Shown: piece after piece, positions 9,133 through 18,262 of the stretch | Layout: every line of letters begins with the position of its first letter | How positions within the stretch are numbered: position 1 is the first letter of the stretch | Program-made: the position numbers and the translations under genes | NCBI GenBank assembly: GCA_009693795.1 | Contig: SHWN01000004.1 | Location: 1-42,185 of the forward strand | Direction of reading: 5' to 3' | DNA from: Acetobacteraceae bacterium | Lineage (GTDB): Bacteria > Pseudomonadota > Alphaproteobacteria > Acetobacterales > Acetobacteraceae | Length of the DNA: 42,185 nucleotides | The notes under the pieces: generated by a model | What the model was told of the DNA's origin: nothing | What the model saw: only the letters and a program-made list of their open reading frames with translations | Databases searched by the model: none

Positions 9133-9483
9133 GTGCTGACGATGTCTGCCAAAATTCCAAATTTTAACGACCGCATGAAAGCCTCCGCCGGAGCCAAGCA
9201 AGCGATCGCGGAGAAATTCCGCTCCAAGCCCAAGCCCACCGATCCGGAAATCCAGCAGCGCCTGATCGCACAGGCGGCTATTGCCGCCGCGCGCGAAATA
9301 CGCCTGGCTGAGCGCAAGGCCGCCAAGGAAGCCGAGGCGGCACGGCTGCGTGCAGAAAAGATCGCCAAGGAAGCGGTCGAAGCGACGCGGCAGAAAGAAG
9401 AGCTGGCACGGCTACGCGCCTTGGCCGCTGAGCAGAAGGCGGCGCGCGATGCCCGCTATGCGGCGCGCAAGGCACGCCGCTAG
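9133..9483 (+). CDS. DUF6481-like Lys/Ala-rich coiled protein
   Basis: FNDRMKASAGAKQAIAEKFRSKPKPTDPEIQQRLIAQAAIAAAREIRLAERKAAKEAEAARLRAEK...LAAEQKAARDARYAARKARR. Confidence 0.75.
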   Translation: MLTMSAKIPNFNDRMKASAGAKQAIAEKFRSKPKPTDPEIQQRLIAQAAIAAAREIRLAERKAAKEAEAARLRAEKIAKEAVEATRQKEELARLRALAAEQKAARDARYAARKARR

Positions 9484-9539
9484 TGGATCAAATCTGACAT
9501 TTAAGTCCAGGGACGGATTCCTCGGGCAGGCTGTCGGCG

Positions 9540-9988
9540 GTGAATATTGCCGGTGATGGTCTGATTTTCGGGGCATCGGGATAAGCCAATTTTACTGATG
9601 ATACGTATGGCGATGCGCTGACCATGAGTAGCGCCGCCATCGGTGGAAATAATCGGCTGGTCAGCGGCACCGGCAATGGCACGATGTGGGGCGATCCCCA
9701 CAAACCTTGGGGGTTGGCATCCTGACTAGCGGTGCTGATACATTCGTGTTCCTGCCTGGCAGTCACTAAGATACGATTGGGGGTATTGGTACGAATGACG
9801 TGATCGATATTAGCGCCTATTTGAGGGGCGTCACGGATCAGGCGAGCTTCGATGTGTGGGCAATCACCCACATCACGGTTACGGGGAATGATCTGGTGGT
9901 CGATTTGGGTGCGGGTGATACGATTAAGCTGGCTGGTGTTGCCAATATCGCAATGGTGACTTACGCGAATTTGGATTTTGTCGTCTGA
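9540..9988 (+). pseudogene. C-terminal remnant of an RTX / calcium-binding-repeat-type secreted protein
   Basis: Same-strand fragments NIAGDGLIFGASG*ANFTDDTYGDALTMSSAAIGGNNRLVSGTGNGTMWGD (frameshift) GADTFVFLPGSH*DTIGGIGTNDVIDISAYLRGVTDQASFDV...GNDLVVDLGAGDTIKLAGVA; two in-frame stops. Confidence 0.75.
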
Positions 9989-10143
9989 CGCGGATGCCGA
10001 TCACCGATCCTGGTGGTTGGAGCTCGTAGTCGTCTGAATGATGGCTCTGGGACGCTGTGCGCACGCATAGGGTTCCGCGTCGGGCAGATTTCAGCAAGAA
10101 TACTCTCCGGCCACTTTCTGACCCCCGTGCCGATGGATCTGCC

Positions 10144-10740
10144 ATGCTGCTTTTGATCGATAACTACGACAGCTTCACCTTCAACCTGGTGCATTTTCTG
10201 GGCGATCTCGGCGCGCGGTGCGATGTCTGGCGCAATGATAAGATCACTGTGGCGGAGGTGCTGGCATACCAGCCCGAAGCGATCGTGCTGTCGCCCGGCC
10301 CCTGCACGCCGAACGAGGCCGGGATTTGTCTGGACCTGATCAAGGCGGCGGCCGGTAAGATCCCTATTCTGGGCGTTTGCTTGGGCCATCAGGCCATTGG
10401 TCAGGCCTTTGGAGGCCAGGTCGTGCGCGCGCCGGTGCCCATGCATGGCAAGCTTTCGGCCATCACCCATGCGGGGACGGATATTTTCCAAGGTGTTTCC
10501 AGCCCGTTCCAGGCGACCCGCTATCACAGCCTGACCGTTGATCGTGACACCATGCCCGACACCCTAATCCCAACCGCCTGGACGGACGATGGCATCGTCA
10601 TGGGCCTGCGCCATCGCGTGCTGCCGATCTGCGGGGTGCAATTCCACCCTGAAAGCATTGCCAGCGAGCACGGCCATCAACTGCTCGGCAATTTCCTGGC
10701 GATTGCGCGCGGCGCCAACACGCCAGCCCGGGCCGCCTGA
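10144..10740 (+). CDS. trpG: Anthranilate synthase glutamine amidotransferase subunit (TrpG/PabA)
   Basis: [70 protein letters not shown]; directly upstream of trpD. Confidence 0.95.
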   Translation: MLLLIDNYDSFTFNLVHFLGDLGARCDVWRNDKITVAEVLAYQPEAIVLSPGPCTPNEAGICLDLIKAAAGKIPILGVCLGHQAIGQAFGGQVVRAPVPMHGKLSAITHAGTDIFQGVSSPFQATRYHSLTVDRDTMPDTLIPTAWTDDGIVMGLRHRVLPICGVQFHPESIASEHGHQLLGNFLAIARGANTPARAA

Positions 10741-10746
10741 CGCACG

Positions 10747-11766
10747 ATGTCCAACGATCTCAAACCGACCTTGGCGCGCCTTGCAGCGGCGGAAACCCTG
10801 ACGGAAGGCGAGGCCGAGGTCGCTTTCGGCATCATCATGGCTGGGGAAGCGACACAGGCGCAGATCGGTGCCTTGCTGATGGCCATGCGGGTGCGTGGCG
10901 AGACCGTGGCCGAGATTGCTGGCGCCGCCCGCGCGATGCGGGCGCGGATGGTGGCGATCGAGGCGCCGGAAGGCGCCATCGATGTGTGTGGCACTGGCGG
11001 CGACAATGCCGGCACCTTGAATATCTCCACTGCCGTGACCTTCGTGTTGGCTGGGGCCGGCGTGCCGGTGGCCAAGCATGGCAATCGGGCGATTTCCTCG
11101 CGCACCGGCGGGGCCGATGTCCTCACGGCGCTGGGGGTGAATACCGATGCGCCGATGGAGCGTTTGACGGATATTCTGCGCGTGGCGCATTGCGTGTTTT
11201 TGTTTGCCCCCCGGCACCATGCCGCCATGCGGCACGCGGCGGGTGTGCGCACGGAGCTTGGCACGCGGACGATTTTTAACCTGCTCGGCCCGCTGGCGAA
11301 TCCGGCAAGGGTGAAACGCCAATTGACCGGCGTGTTCTCGCCGGATTGGGCGCGCCCGATGGCGGAAAGCCTGGCCCGGTTGGGTAGTGAGAAAGTCTGG
11401 CTGGTGCATGGCCAGGGCCTCGATGAACTTTCGCTGGCGGGTGACAACCAGGTGGTGGCGCTGGAGGATGGATTGATCCGCGCCTTCACTCTGACGCCGG
11501 AGGAGGCGGGCCTCGCCCGGGCGCCGATCGCAGCTATTGCCGGGGGTGATCCGGCGCACAACGCGGCGGCGCTGGAAGCTGTGTTGGCCGGGGCCAAGGG
11601 GGCTTATCGCGATACCGTGCTGCTGAATGCGGCCGCCGCGTTGATCGTCGCGGGGCGGACGGACGATCTGCGAGCGGCGGTTGCCATGGCGGCCAAGGTG
11701 ATCGATACCGGCGTCGCTCAGGCCGCTTTGAACCTGCTGCGGGCCGAGACAACGCGTACAGCTTAG
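10747..11766 (+). CDS. trpD: Anthranilate phosphoribosyltransferase
   Basis: [67 protein letters not shown]. Confidence 0.96.
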   Translation: MSNDLKPTLARLAAAETLTEGEAEVAFGIIMAGEATQAQIGALLMAMRVRGETVAEIAGAARAMRARMVAIEAPEGAIDVCGTGGDNAGTLNISTAVTFVLAGAGVPVAKHGNRAISSRTGGADVLTALGVNTDAPMERLTDILRVAHCVFLFAPRHHAAMRHAAGVRTELGTRTIFNLLGPLANPARVKRQLTGVFSPDWARPMAESLARLGSEKVWLVHGQGLDELSLAGDNQVVALEDGLIRAFTLTPEEAGLARAPIAAIAGGDPAHNAAALEAVLAGAKGAYRDTVLLNAAAALIVAGRTDDLRAAVAMAAKVIDTGVAQAALNLLRAETTRTA

Positions 11767-11791
11767 GCGGCGCGACCAATAGGAACAGCGC

Positions 11792-12604
11792 ATGGCGCAA
11801 ACCACTTCAGACGACATGCTGGCCCGGATCTGCGCCGATACGCGCGCAGAAACCGCGCGCCGGATGGCCGCGACCAGTGTGGAGGATCTGCGAGACCAGA
11901 TCGCGCATGCCACCGATGAACCGCGCGGATTTGGCCGCGCGCTGATGGCCGCCTGCGTGCGCGATGGGTTTGGCCTGATCGCGGAGATCAAAAAGGCCTC
12001 GCCATCCGGTGGGCTGATCTGCGCGGATTTTGATCCCACCGCATTGGCCATGGCGTATCAGCTGGGGGGGGCGGCCTGCCTCTCGGTGTTGACGGACACG
12101 CCCTATTTCCAGGGAAGTCTTCCGCATCTGCGTGCGGCGCACGCCGCCGTCGACCTGCCGGTGTTGCGGAAGGATTTCATCCTCGATCCCTGGCAGATCT
12201 ATGAAAGCCGGGCTGCGGGGGCTGATTGCATCCTACTGATCATGGCGGCGCTGACCGATGTTGAGGCGCGCGACTTGGAGGAGTTGGCGCGTGCGCTTGA
12301 TCTCGATGTGTTGGTGGAAGTGCATGACGCGGAGGAATTGCAGCGTGCGCTGGGGCTGCAAACCAAGCTAATTGGCATCAATAACCGAAGCCTAAAAACC
12401 CTGACGACCGATTTGGCCACGACCTTCACGCTCGCGGCCGATGTGCCGCCGGATCGCTTTCTGATCAGCGAAAGCGGGATCCGCAGCAATGATGATGTTA
12501 AGAAACTGGTCGCCGTGGGCGCGCATGGGTTTCTGGTTGGCGAGCATCTGATGCGCCAGGCCGATGTGACTGGTGCGACACACACATTATTGGGCCGGAC
12601 ATGA
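11792..12604 (+). CDS. trpC: Indole-3-glycerol phosphate synthase
   Basis: [86 protein letters not shown]. Confidence 0.96.
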   Translation: MAQTTSDDMLARICADTRAETARRMAATSVEDLRDQIAHATDEPRGFGRALMAACVRDGFGLIAEIKKASPSGGLICADFDPTALAMAYQLGGAACLSVLTDTPYFQGSLPHLRAAHAAVDLPVLRKDFILDPWQIYESRAAGADCILLIMAALTDVEARDLEELARALDLDVLVEVHDAEELQRALGLQTKLIGINNRSLKTLTTDLATTFTLAADVPPDRFLISESGIRSNDDVKKLVAVGAHGFLVGEHLMRQADVTGATHTLLGRT

Positions 12605-13080
12605 GTGACAAGTTAACGCATTTCGATGCCGCCGGGCATGCCGCCATGGTGGACGTCTCGGCCAAGGAGATTACTGTGCGCACTGCCACGGCGCGGGCGA
12701 GGTTACTGATGCAGGCTGGGACGTTAAAGCTGATCATGGAAGGCACGGCGAAGAAGGGCGATGTGCTGGGTGTGGCGCGGCTGGCCGGTATTATGGGGGC
12801 GAAGCGGACGGCGGATTTGATCCCGTTATGTCATCCCTTACCGATTGTTGCGGTGACTGTGGATCTGACCCCGAACATCGCCGAGAGCACAGTGGAGATC
12901 GAGGCGACGGTTCGCGCTACGGGACGTACGGGCGTGGAGATGGAGGCGCTGGCGGCGGCGTCCATCGCGGCCTTGACGGTTTACGATATGTGTAAGGCGG
13001 TGGATCGTGGTATGCGGATCGATGCAATTCGTGTCGTGCATAAGGGGGGCGGAAAATCTGGCGAATTCAGCCAGGAGTAA
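12601..13080 (+). CDS. moaC: Cyclic pyranopterin monophosphate synthase MoaC
   Basis: [78 protein letters not shown]. Confidence 0.96.
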   Translation: MSDKLTHFDAAGHAAMVDVSAKEITVRTATARARLLMQAGTLKLIMEGTAKKGDVLGVARLAGIMGAKRTADLIPLCHPLPIVAVTVDLTPNIAESTVEIEATVRATGRTGVEMEALAAASIAALTVYDMCKAVDRGMRIDAIRVVHKGGGKSGEFSQE

Positions 13081-13180
13081 TACGAAATCTCTGTGTGCGT
13101 GACTGATCTCTAACAAGGTCGAGGCTCTGCCCCCACCACCCACACTATTAGAGATCGGCCACGCAAACCGAGACTTTATG
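13081..13180. repeat. Long imperfect inverted repeat (33-bp arms) between convergent genes
   Basis: Left arm TACGAAATCTCTGTGTGCGTGACTGATCTCTAA (13081-13113) against right arm TTAGAGATCGGCCACGCAAACCGAGACTTTATG (13148-13180), 25/33 complementary by eye. Confidence 0.7.
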
Positions 13181-13194
13181 TAACCCCGTGCCGT

Positions 13195-13713
13195 TCATTC
13201 CGGGATATCGCTATCGCCTTTGCCGAGCGCGCGCTGCATATAGACGACATCGAGCCAGCGACCGAACTTGATTCCGCTCGCGCGCAGGGTGCCGGTGTGG
13301 TGAAAGCCGAGGCTGGTATGCACGCCGATAGAGCCCACATTTTTGGAATCGCCGATAACGGCGATCATCTGGCGGAAACCTTGCGTTGTCGCGGTGTCGA
13401 TCAATCGCTTTACCAGCGCTTTGCCGACACCTTGGCCGCGCACGTTATTACGGACATAAATTGAATTTTCTACGGCGTAGCGATAGGCGGAGCGGTCGCG
13501 AAATTGCGTATAATACGCGAAGCCAAGCACGCCCGTCGCATCGGTGGCGACGAGCCAGGACCCGTTATGGTCGATTGCTTTCTGGAATCGCGAGGTCATT
13601 TCCTCGACCGATGGGGGGTTTTCCTCGAACGTGCCGGTACCGTGGAGCACGTGATGGGCATAGATCGCCTGTATCTCGGGCAGATTGGTGCGGGTGGCGT
13701 CGCGGATATCCAT
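13195..13713 (-). CDS. GNAT N-acetyltransferase, phosphinothricin acetyltransferase-like
   Basis: MDIRDATRTNLPEIQAIYAHHVLHGTGTFEENPPS..., SIYVRNNVRGQGVGKALVKRLID, GFHHTGTLRASGIKFGRWLDVVYMQ. Confidence 0.9.
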   Translation of the reverse strand: MDIRDATRTNLPEIQAIYAHHVLHGTGTFEENPPSVEEMTSRFQKAIDHNGSWLVATDATGVLGFAYYTQFRDRSAYRYAVENSIYVRNNVRGQGVGKALVKRLIDTATTQGFRQMIAVIGDSKNVGSIGVHTSLGFHHTGTLRASGIKFGRWLDVVYMQRALGKGDSDIPE

Positions 13714-13734
13714 GTGGGCTCCAGACGAAAACGT

Positions 13735-14100
13735 TAATGTAGCAATTGCAGCAGTGTCGCCACATCGCGCGCGAAGGCCAGCAGGGCGCGATCATGACCG
13801 AGGGCGGCGACGAAAGAGAGGCGACCATCGCGTCGTCCACCGTCGTGACCGGCAGGGTGATTTCCGGCGCGCCACAGAATCCGGCGATGCGGGTGACGCC
13901 CATTGTGGCTTTGCGGATGGCGTTTAGTTGTAACGGCGTGGCGTTCAGCGAAGGGGCCGGGCAGGGGCTGGTGGGCATCACCAGCACGGCGCCCCCGGCC
14001 AGGAGCGGTCGGATGCGGGTCTGGATTTGCCGCTGGAATTGCGATCCGCGCCGCACCGGATGGGCTGCCCTGCTGCAAACCCTGAATTCTCCGATTACCA
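13735..14100 (-). pseudogene. C-terminal remnant of an amidase (amidase signature family)
   Basis: Minus-strand RRGSQFQRQIQTRIRPLLAGGAVLVMPTSPCPAPSLNATPLQLNAIRKATMGVTRIAGFCGAPEITLPVTTVDDAMVASLS then a frame change to SFVAALGHDRALLAFARDVATLLQLLH; no N-terminal half present. Confidence 0.8.
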
Positions 14101-14104
14101 TCGT

Positions 14105-14157
14105 GATCCCTAAGTTAGAAAATCTTCTAAAGAGCCAGAAATTTCTTCTGGGGGATC
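14105..14157. repeat. Nested palindromes with potential three-way-junction fold
   Basis: GATCCC(14105-14110)...GGGATC(14152-14157) enclosing TTAGAA-AATC-TTCTAA (14115-14130) and CCAGAA-ATTTC-TTCTGG (14135-14151). Confidence 0.65.
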
Positions 14158-14184
14158 GGCTGCAGGCCACGGCGCTATAACACC

Positions 14185-14958
14185 TCACGTGGGATTGGCG
14201 GCGAACGGGTCGATGGGATAAAACACGGCGATCAGGCAGAGGCCGTCCGGTGGGGCGGTGGGGCCGCCGGCGGCGCGGTCGCGGGCGGCAAGTGCGGTGG
14301 CGACGCGGTTGATCGGCCAAACACCTTCACCGACCAATTTTAACGTGCCGATCATATTGCGAACCTGATGATGCAGGAAGCTGCGGGCCTCGGCGGTGAT
14401 TGCGATGACCTCCCCTGTGCGCGTGACATCCAGCCGATCCAGGGTGCGGAGCGGGGATTTCGCCTGGCAGGAGCTGGCGCGGAACGAGGTAAAGTCATGC
14501 CGGCCGAGCAGGATTAGTGCGGCTTTGCGCATCACGGCCGCATCAAGTTCTTGTGGCACATGCCAGACGCGATGGGCGAGCAGAGCGGGGCGGGCGCGGC
14601 GGTTGAGGATATGGTAGCGATAACAGCGGCGGGTGGCGGAGAAGCGGGCATTCCAGTCCGCGGGCGCTGGGGCGGCATCCTGCACCACGATGCGATGCGG
14701 TTTCATGTGAAAGTTTAGGGCTTCGCGCACCCGCTCCGGCGTGAAATGGGCAGGGAGGGGAAGTTGCACGACCTGAGCCTCGGCATGCACGCCGGCATCG
14801 GTGCGCCCGGCCACGATGCTGGCGACCGGATGACCGTTGTTCAGTTTTGCTGCCGCCTCCTCCAGCACCTGTTGGACCGAGAGGCCGTTGATTTGGCGCT
14901 GCCAGCCGACGAAGGGTGTGCCGTCATATTCCAGGCGTAGGGCCCAAAGAACGGTCAT
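14185..14958 (-). CDS. truA: tRNA pseudouridine(38-40) synthase TruA
   Basis: LRLEYDGTPFVGWQRQINGLSVQQVLEEA, VAGRTDAGVHAEAQVVQL, RRCYRYHILNR, FLHHQVRNMIGTL. Confidence 0.95.
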   Translation of the reverse strand: MTVLWALRLEYDGTPFVGWQRQINGLSVQQVLEEAAAKLNNGHPVASIVAGRTDAGVHAEAQVVQLPLPAHFTPERVREALNFHMKPHRIVVQDAAPAPADWNARFSATRRCYRYHILNRRARPALLAHRVWHVPQELDAAVMRKAALILLGRHDFTSFRASSCQAKSPLRTLDRLDVTRTGEVIAITAEARSFLHHQVRNMIGTLKLVGEGVWPINRVATALAARDRAAGGPTAPPDGLCLIAVFYPIDPFAANPT

Positions 14959-15860
14959 GTCAGGACCTTACCGGGGGGGGGGGTATGGCCGCGCAGGAAA
15001 CTATCCGCAGGCTGGGCCGCGCGGCCAGGGAGTTGCACGCGGGTGAGGCGCAGCGCGCCTTCGCCGCAGGCCACGGTCAGGGCGTCGTCTAGAATGGTGC
15101 CGGGTTGCCCGGCGCCGGGGGCCAGTTCGGCCGTCAGGATTTTCAGTATGATGTCACCGAATTGGCAGAACGTGCCGGGCCAGGGATTGAGGGCGCGGAC
15201 GCGGCGGTCCAGCGCAATGGCGGGCTGGAAAAAATCCAATTTGCCGTCCGTGCGTTCCAATTTTGGGGCGTAGCTGGCGCCTTCTGGGGGTTGCGGAATG
15301 GCGGGCGTGTCATCGGTCAAGGCGCGCAGGATCAGCCTAGCGCCCAGGGTGGCCAGGGTATCGTGCAGGTCGCTGGCTGTGGTGGTGGCGGTGATCGGCA
15401 CGGCTTCGCGCAGTCGCATCGGGCCGGTATCTAGCCCGGCATCCATTTGCATGATGGTGATGCCGGTTTTGGTGTCGCCGGCGAGGATGGCGGCTTGGAT
15501 CGGGGCGGCGCCGCGCCAGCGTGGCAGCAGGCTCGCATGGATGTTGAGGCAACCCCGGTGCGGCGCGTCCAGCATCGCCTGCGGTAAAATTAGGCCATAG
15601 GCGGCAACGATGGCGATATCGAGGTTGAGCGCGGCGAAATCCGCCTGGGCCTGCGGATCCCGGCGCAGGCGGGCAGGCGTGCGCACCGGTAAACCCATTT
15701 CCAGCGCGGCGGCATGCATGGGGCAGGGTCGCACGGCGTGGCCACGCCCGGCGCGGCGGGGGGGTTGGCAATAGATTGCAGCGATCTCGTGCCCGGCGTC
15801 GCGCAAGGCGCGCAATGTGGGGACGGAGAAATCCGGGCTACCCATGAAGGCAAGGCGCAT
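14955..15860 (-). CDS. fmt: Methionyl-tRNA formyltransferase
   Basis: MRLAFMGSPDFSVPTLRAL, VAAYGLILPQAMLDAPHRGCLNIHASLLPRWRGAAPIQAAILAGDTKTGITIMQMDAGLDTGPM. Confidence 0.95.
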   Translation of the reverse strand: MRLAFMGSPDFSVPTLRALRDAGHEIAAIYCQPPRRAGRGHAVRPCPMHAAALEMGLPVRTPARLRRDPQAQADFAALNLDIAIVAAYGLILPQAMLDAPHRGCLNIHASLLPRWRGAAPIQAAILAGDTKTGITIMQMDAGLDTGPMRLREAVPITATTTASDLHDTLATLGARLILRALTDDTPAIPQPPEGASYAPKLERTDGKLDFFQPAIALDRRVRALNPWPGTFCQFGDIILKILTAELAPGAGQPGTILDDALTVACGEGALRLTRVQLPGRAAQPADSFLRGHTPPPGKVLT

Positions 15861-15862
15861 CT

Positions 15863-16408
15863 TTACCTCCCCGCCGCTTCCTCACGCAGAACGCGCATGT
15901 CCTTGGCCAAGCGTCGCATGATCATGTTGCGCTTTAGCGCCGAGATGTGATCGACGAACAGCACGCCGTTCAGATGGTCGATTTCATGTTGCAGGCAGGT
16001 AGCGAGCAGCCCATCAGCCTCGATTTCCTGGCGGGCACCGTGGGCATCCAGATAACGGACTTTGACCATGGCGGGGCGGGTGACGTCCGCATATTGCTTC
16101 GGCAGCGAGAGGCAGCCTTCTTCCCGTGTTGCCAGTTCGGTGGAGACGGCGATGATTTCCGGGTTGATCAGGGCGAAGGGTTGCGGTTTCTCATCGGGCA
16201 TCAGATCGATCACGGCGACGCGCAGGCCGATGCCCACCTGTGGCGCGGCGAGGCCGATGCCGGGGGCGCGATACATGGTGGCAAACATGCGCGGAAGCAG
16301 CACCCGTATGGCATCGTTGTCCTCCGTGGCGACCGGGCGGGCGGGCGCTTTCAGCACCGGGTCGGGCGCGATCAGGATGGGCAGGATCTCGGCGGGTTTG
16401 GATGCCAT
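15863..16408 (-). CDS. def: Peptide deformylase
   Basis: GIGLAAPQVGIGLRVAVIDL, EEGCLSLPKQYADV, LATCLQHEIDHLNGVLFVDHIS; likely start MASKPAEILPILIAPDPVLK (ORF track extends to 16438). Confidence 0.95.
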   Translation of the reverse strand: MASKPAEILPILIAPDPVLKAPARPVATEDNDAIRVLLPRMFATMYRAPGIGLAAPQVGIGLRVAVIDLMPDEKPQPFALINPEIIAVSTELATREEGCLSLPKQYADVTRPAMVKVRYLDAHGARQEIEADGLLATCLQHEIDHLNGVLFVDHISALKRNMIMRRLAKDMRVLREEAAGR

Positions 16409-16541
16409 GCGGGCATGTAACGCCGCGCTGGCGTGCAATCAACATGTTCCCCCTTGCAACCTAGTCTTGCACTGCCAAAATAAGTGCCATCCGGATGCCA
16501 GAACGGGTCCCGGACCACGCTTCGCTCAGATTGGGGGGGCC

Positions 16542-16997
16542 ATGACTACTCGGATGTTTACATCGCCGCTATTTCTCGGTTTCGACCATCTGGAGCAGAT
16601 GATCGAACGCGCGAGCAAGAGTTCCTCGGATGGGTATCCGCCCTATAATATCGAACAGACCGGATCGGCCGGGCTGCGCATCAGCCTCGCGGTGGCTGGG
16701 TTCACGATGGACGATCTGCAAATCACCCAGGAGGACAATCAGCTTGTTATCCGTGGGCGCCAGCAGGATGACAGCGAGGGGCGCGTGTTTCTTCATCGTG
16801 GCATCGCGGCTCGGCAGTTCCAGAGGGCTTTTGTGCTCGCCGAGGGGATTGAGGTGAAGGGGGCATGGTTGGATAACGGATTGCTGCATATCGATCTGGT
16901 GCGCCCGCAGCCGGAAGTGCGTGTGCGTTCTATCCCGATCACCAAACCGACCCCGAACGGCCGGGCTAAAATGGTAGAATCCAAGCCGGACGAATGA
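16542..16997 (+). CDS. Small heat-shock protein Hsp20/IbpA family
   Basis: PPYNIEQTGSAGLRISLAVAGFTMDDLQITQEDNQLVIRGRQ..., FLHRGIAARQFQRAFVLAEGIEVKGAWLDNGLLHIDLVRPQPE. Confidence 0.93.
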   Translation: MTTRMFTSPLFLGFDHLEQMIERASKSSSDGYPPYNIEQTGSAGLRISLAVAGFTMDDLQITQEDNQLVIRGRQQDDSEGRVFLHRGIAARQFQRAFVLAEGIEVKGAWLDNGLLHIDLVRPQPEVRVRSIPITKPTPNGRAKMVESKPDE

Positions 16998-17064
16998 TTT
17001 CCCCCCATCGGCAGTGAACCGCCAGCCCATCAGGGGGGGCGCATCACTGGCCGGGAGACCAACC

Positions 17065-17307
17065 ATGACAGAAATTCTCAAATCCGTTACCGATACCTTC
17101 TTGTTCGATATCCGCCATTTATCGGAACGGGAATTCGCCGAACTTGGGGTGGCGCAGGTCGCCTATGTGAAGCCGGTGATCGTGGATGGCAAATCAGTGT
17201 TTGCCATTCATGCCGCCAATGGCACGCCGATGGCTCTGGTCGAGGGCCGTGATATTGCGCTAGCCGCCGTCACCCAGCACGAGATGGTGCCGGTGCTGGT
17301 ACACTGA
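17065..17307 (+). CDS. DUF1150 family protein
   Basis: FLFDIRHLSEREFAELGVAQVAYVKPV...FAIHAANGTPMALVEGRDIALAAVTQHEMVPVLVH; located immediately after hsp20. Confidence 0.85.
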   Translation: MTEILKSVTDTFLFDIRHLSEREFAELGVAQVAYVKPVIVDGKSVFAIHAANGTPMALVEGRDIALAAVTQHEMVPVLVH

Positions 17308-17321
17308 ATTAGGCGTCACGT

Positions 17322-18197
17322 TCAGGTGGGGCGGATATCCGACAAGCGATAGCCTTGCGCGAACAGCAGGGCGCGAAGATCGGCGTGATCCACCCGCGCG
17401 CGGGCTGATGCGGCCACCACCGGTTTGGCGTGGAAGGCAATGCCAAGACCGGCTTCGGCCAGCATCCCAAGGTCGTTGGCGCCGTCGCCCACGGCCAATG
17501 TGGCGCCGAGTTTGACGCCGCGTTGTGTGGCCAGTTCCTGCAGTGCCGTAACCTTGGCTTCGCGGCCGAGAATCGGTTCTCTGACCGCGCCGAGTAGAGC
17601 CACGCCGTCATCCAGCAAAATATTTGCGCGGTGGGTGTCGAAGCCGAGCAAGGCGGCGACGCGCTCGGTAAAAAAGGTAAAGCCGCCGGAGACCAGGGCC
17701 GTCAGTGCATTATGTGCTCGCATCGTTGCCACCAATTCACGGGCACCTCCGGTGAGTTCCGTGCGCGCCCAAGTTTTTTCCAGCACGTCCAGGCTGAGGC
17801 CTTTCAGCATGGCTAGGCGTTCGCGCAGGGCGTCTTCGAAATTCAGCTCGTTGTTCATCGCGCGCGCGGTGATGGCGGCAATTTTGTCTTTCAGCCCAGC
17901 GTAACCGGCCATTTCATCGAGGGTTTCGCTGGTGATGATGGTGGAATCCATATCCGCGATCAGCAGGCCCTTGCGCCGGCCACGGGCTTTGGCCGCGATG
18001 GCGTCGATGGGTTTTTTTTCCAGTGCGGCGCGCACCACGTCCAGATCGGGTGGCTTGGCCACCAGAATATCGGCGGCTTCACCGGGTGAGAGAATATCGG
18101 GCTCGCTGCCGTTGGTGGCTTCGCGGACGCGCGCGATGGTGGCGGCGTCTAAGGTGGTGGCGGCGCGGTTGGCGATCAGGGTAAGGACATGGTTCAT
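17322..18197 (-). CDS. serB: Phosphoserine phosphatase SerB
   Basis: GLLIADMDSTIITSETLDEMAGYAGLKDKI, ALVSGGFTFFTERVAALLGFD, AVGDGANDLGMLAEAGLGIAFHAKP; likely start MNHVLTLIANRAA. Confidence 0.94.
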   Translation of the reverse strand: MNHVLTLIANRAATTLDAATIARVREATNGSEPDILSPGEAADILVAKPPDLDVVRAALEKKPIDAIAAKARGRRKGLLIADMDSTIITSETLDEMAGYAGLKDKIAAITARAMNNELNFEDALRERLAMLKGLSLDVLEKTWARTELTGGARELVATMRAHNALTALVSGGFTFFTERVAALLGFDTHRANILLDDGVALLGAVREPILGREAKVTALQELATQRGVKLGATLAVGDGANDLGMLAEAGLGIAFHAKPVVAASARARVDHADLRALLFAQGYRLSDIRPT

Positions 18198-18262
18198 GAC
18201 GGGGCGGAAACTGGCAGCCGCCCGCCACGCCGACAAGTGCTGCCACAACGCAGGAGATCCGC

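Noticed and set aside
8247-9368. 373-aa minus-strand ORF opposite the lipoprotein and DUF6481-like genes
   Set aside because: Antisense shadow ORF; no recognisable motifs, while plus-strand frames show a lipobox and family patterns.
10564-12051. 495-aa minus-strand ORF antisense to trpG-trpD-trpC
   Set aside because: Shadow ORF caused by GC-rich codon usage; low-complexity R/H/Q-rich translation with no family pattern; plus-strand genes are unambiguous.
16470-16500. Sigma-54-like TGGCAC...TTGG motif on the minus strand upstream of def
   Set aside because: The -12 element does not match TTGC; a housekeeping def promoter of this type is unlikely.
16062-16541. N-terminal 160 aa of the ORF track entry 16062..16997
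   Set aside because: This part lies opposite def and has no family pattern; Hsp20 begins at ATG 16542 after a G-rich ribosome-binding region.
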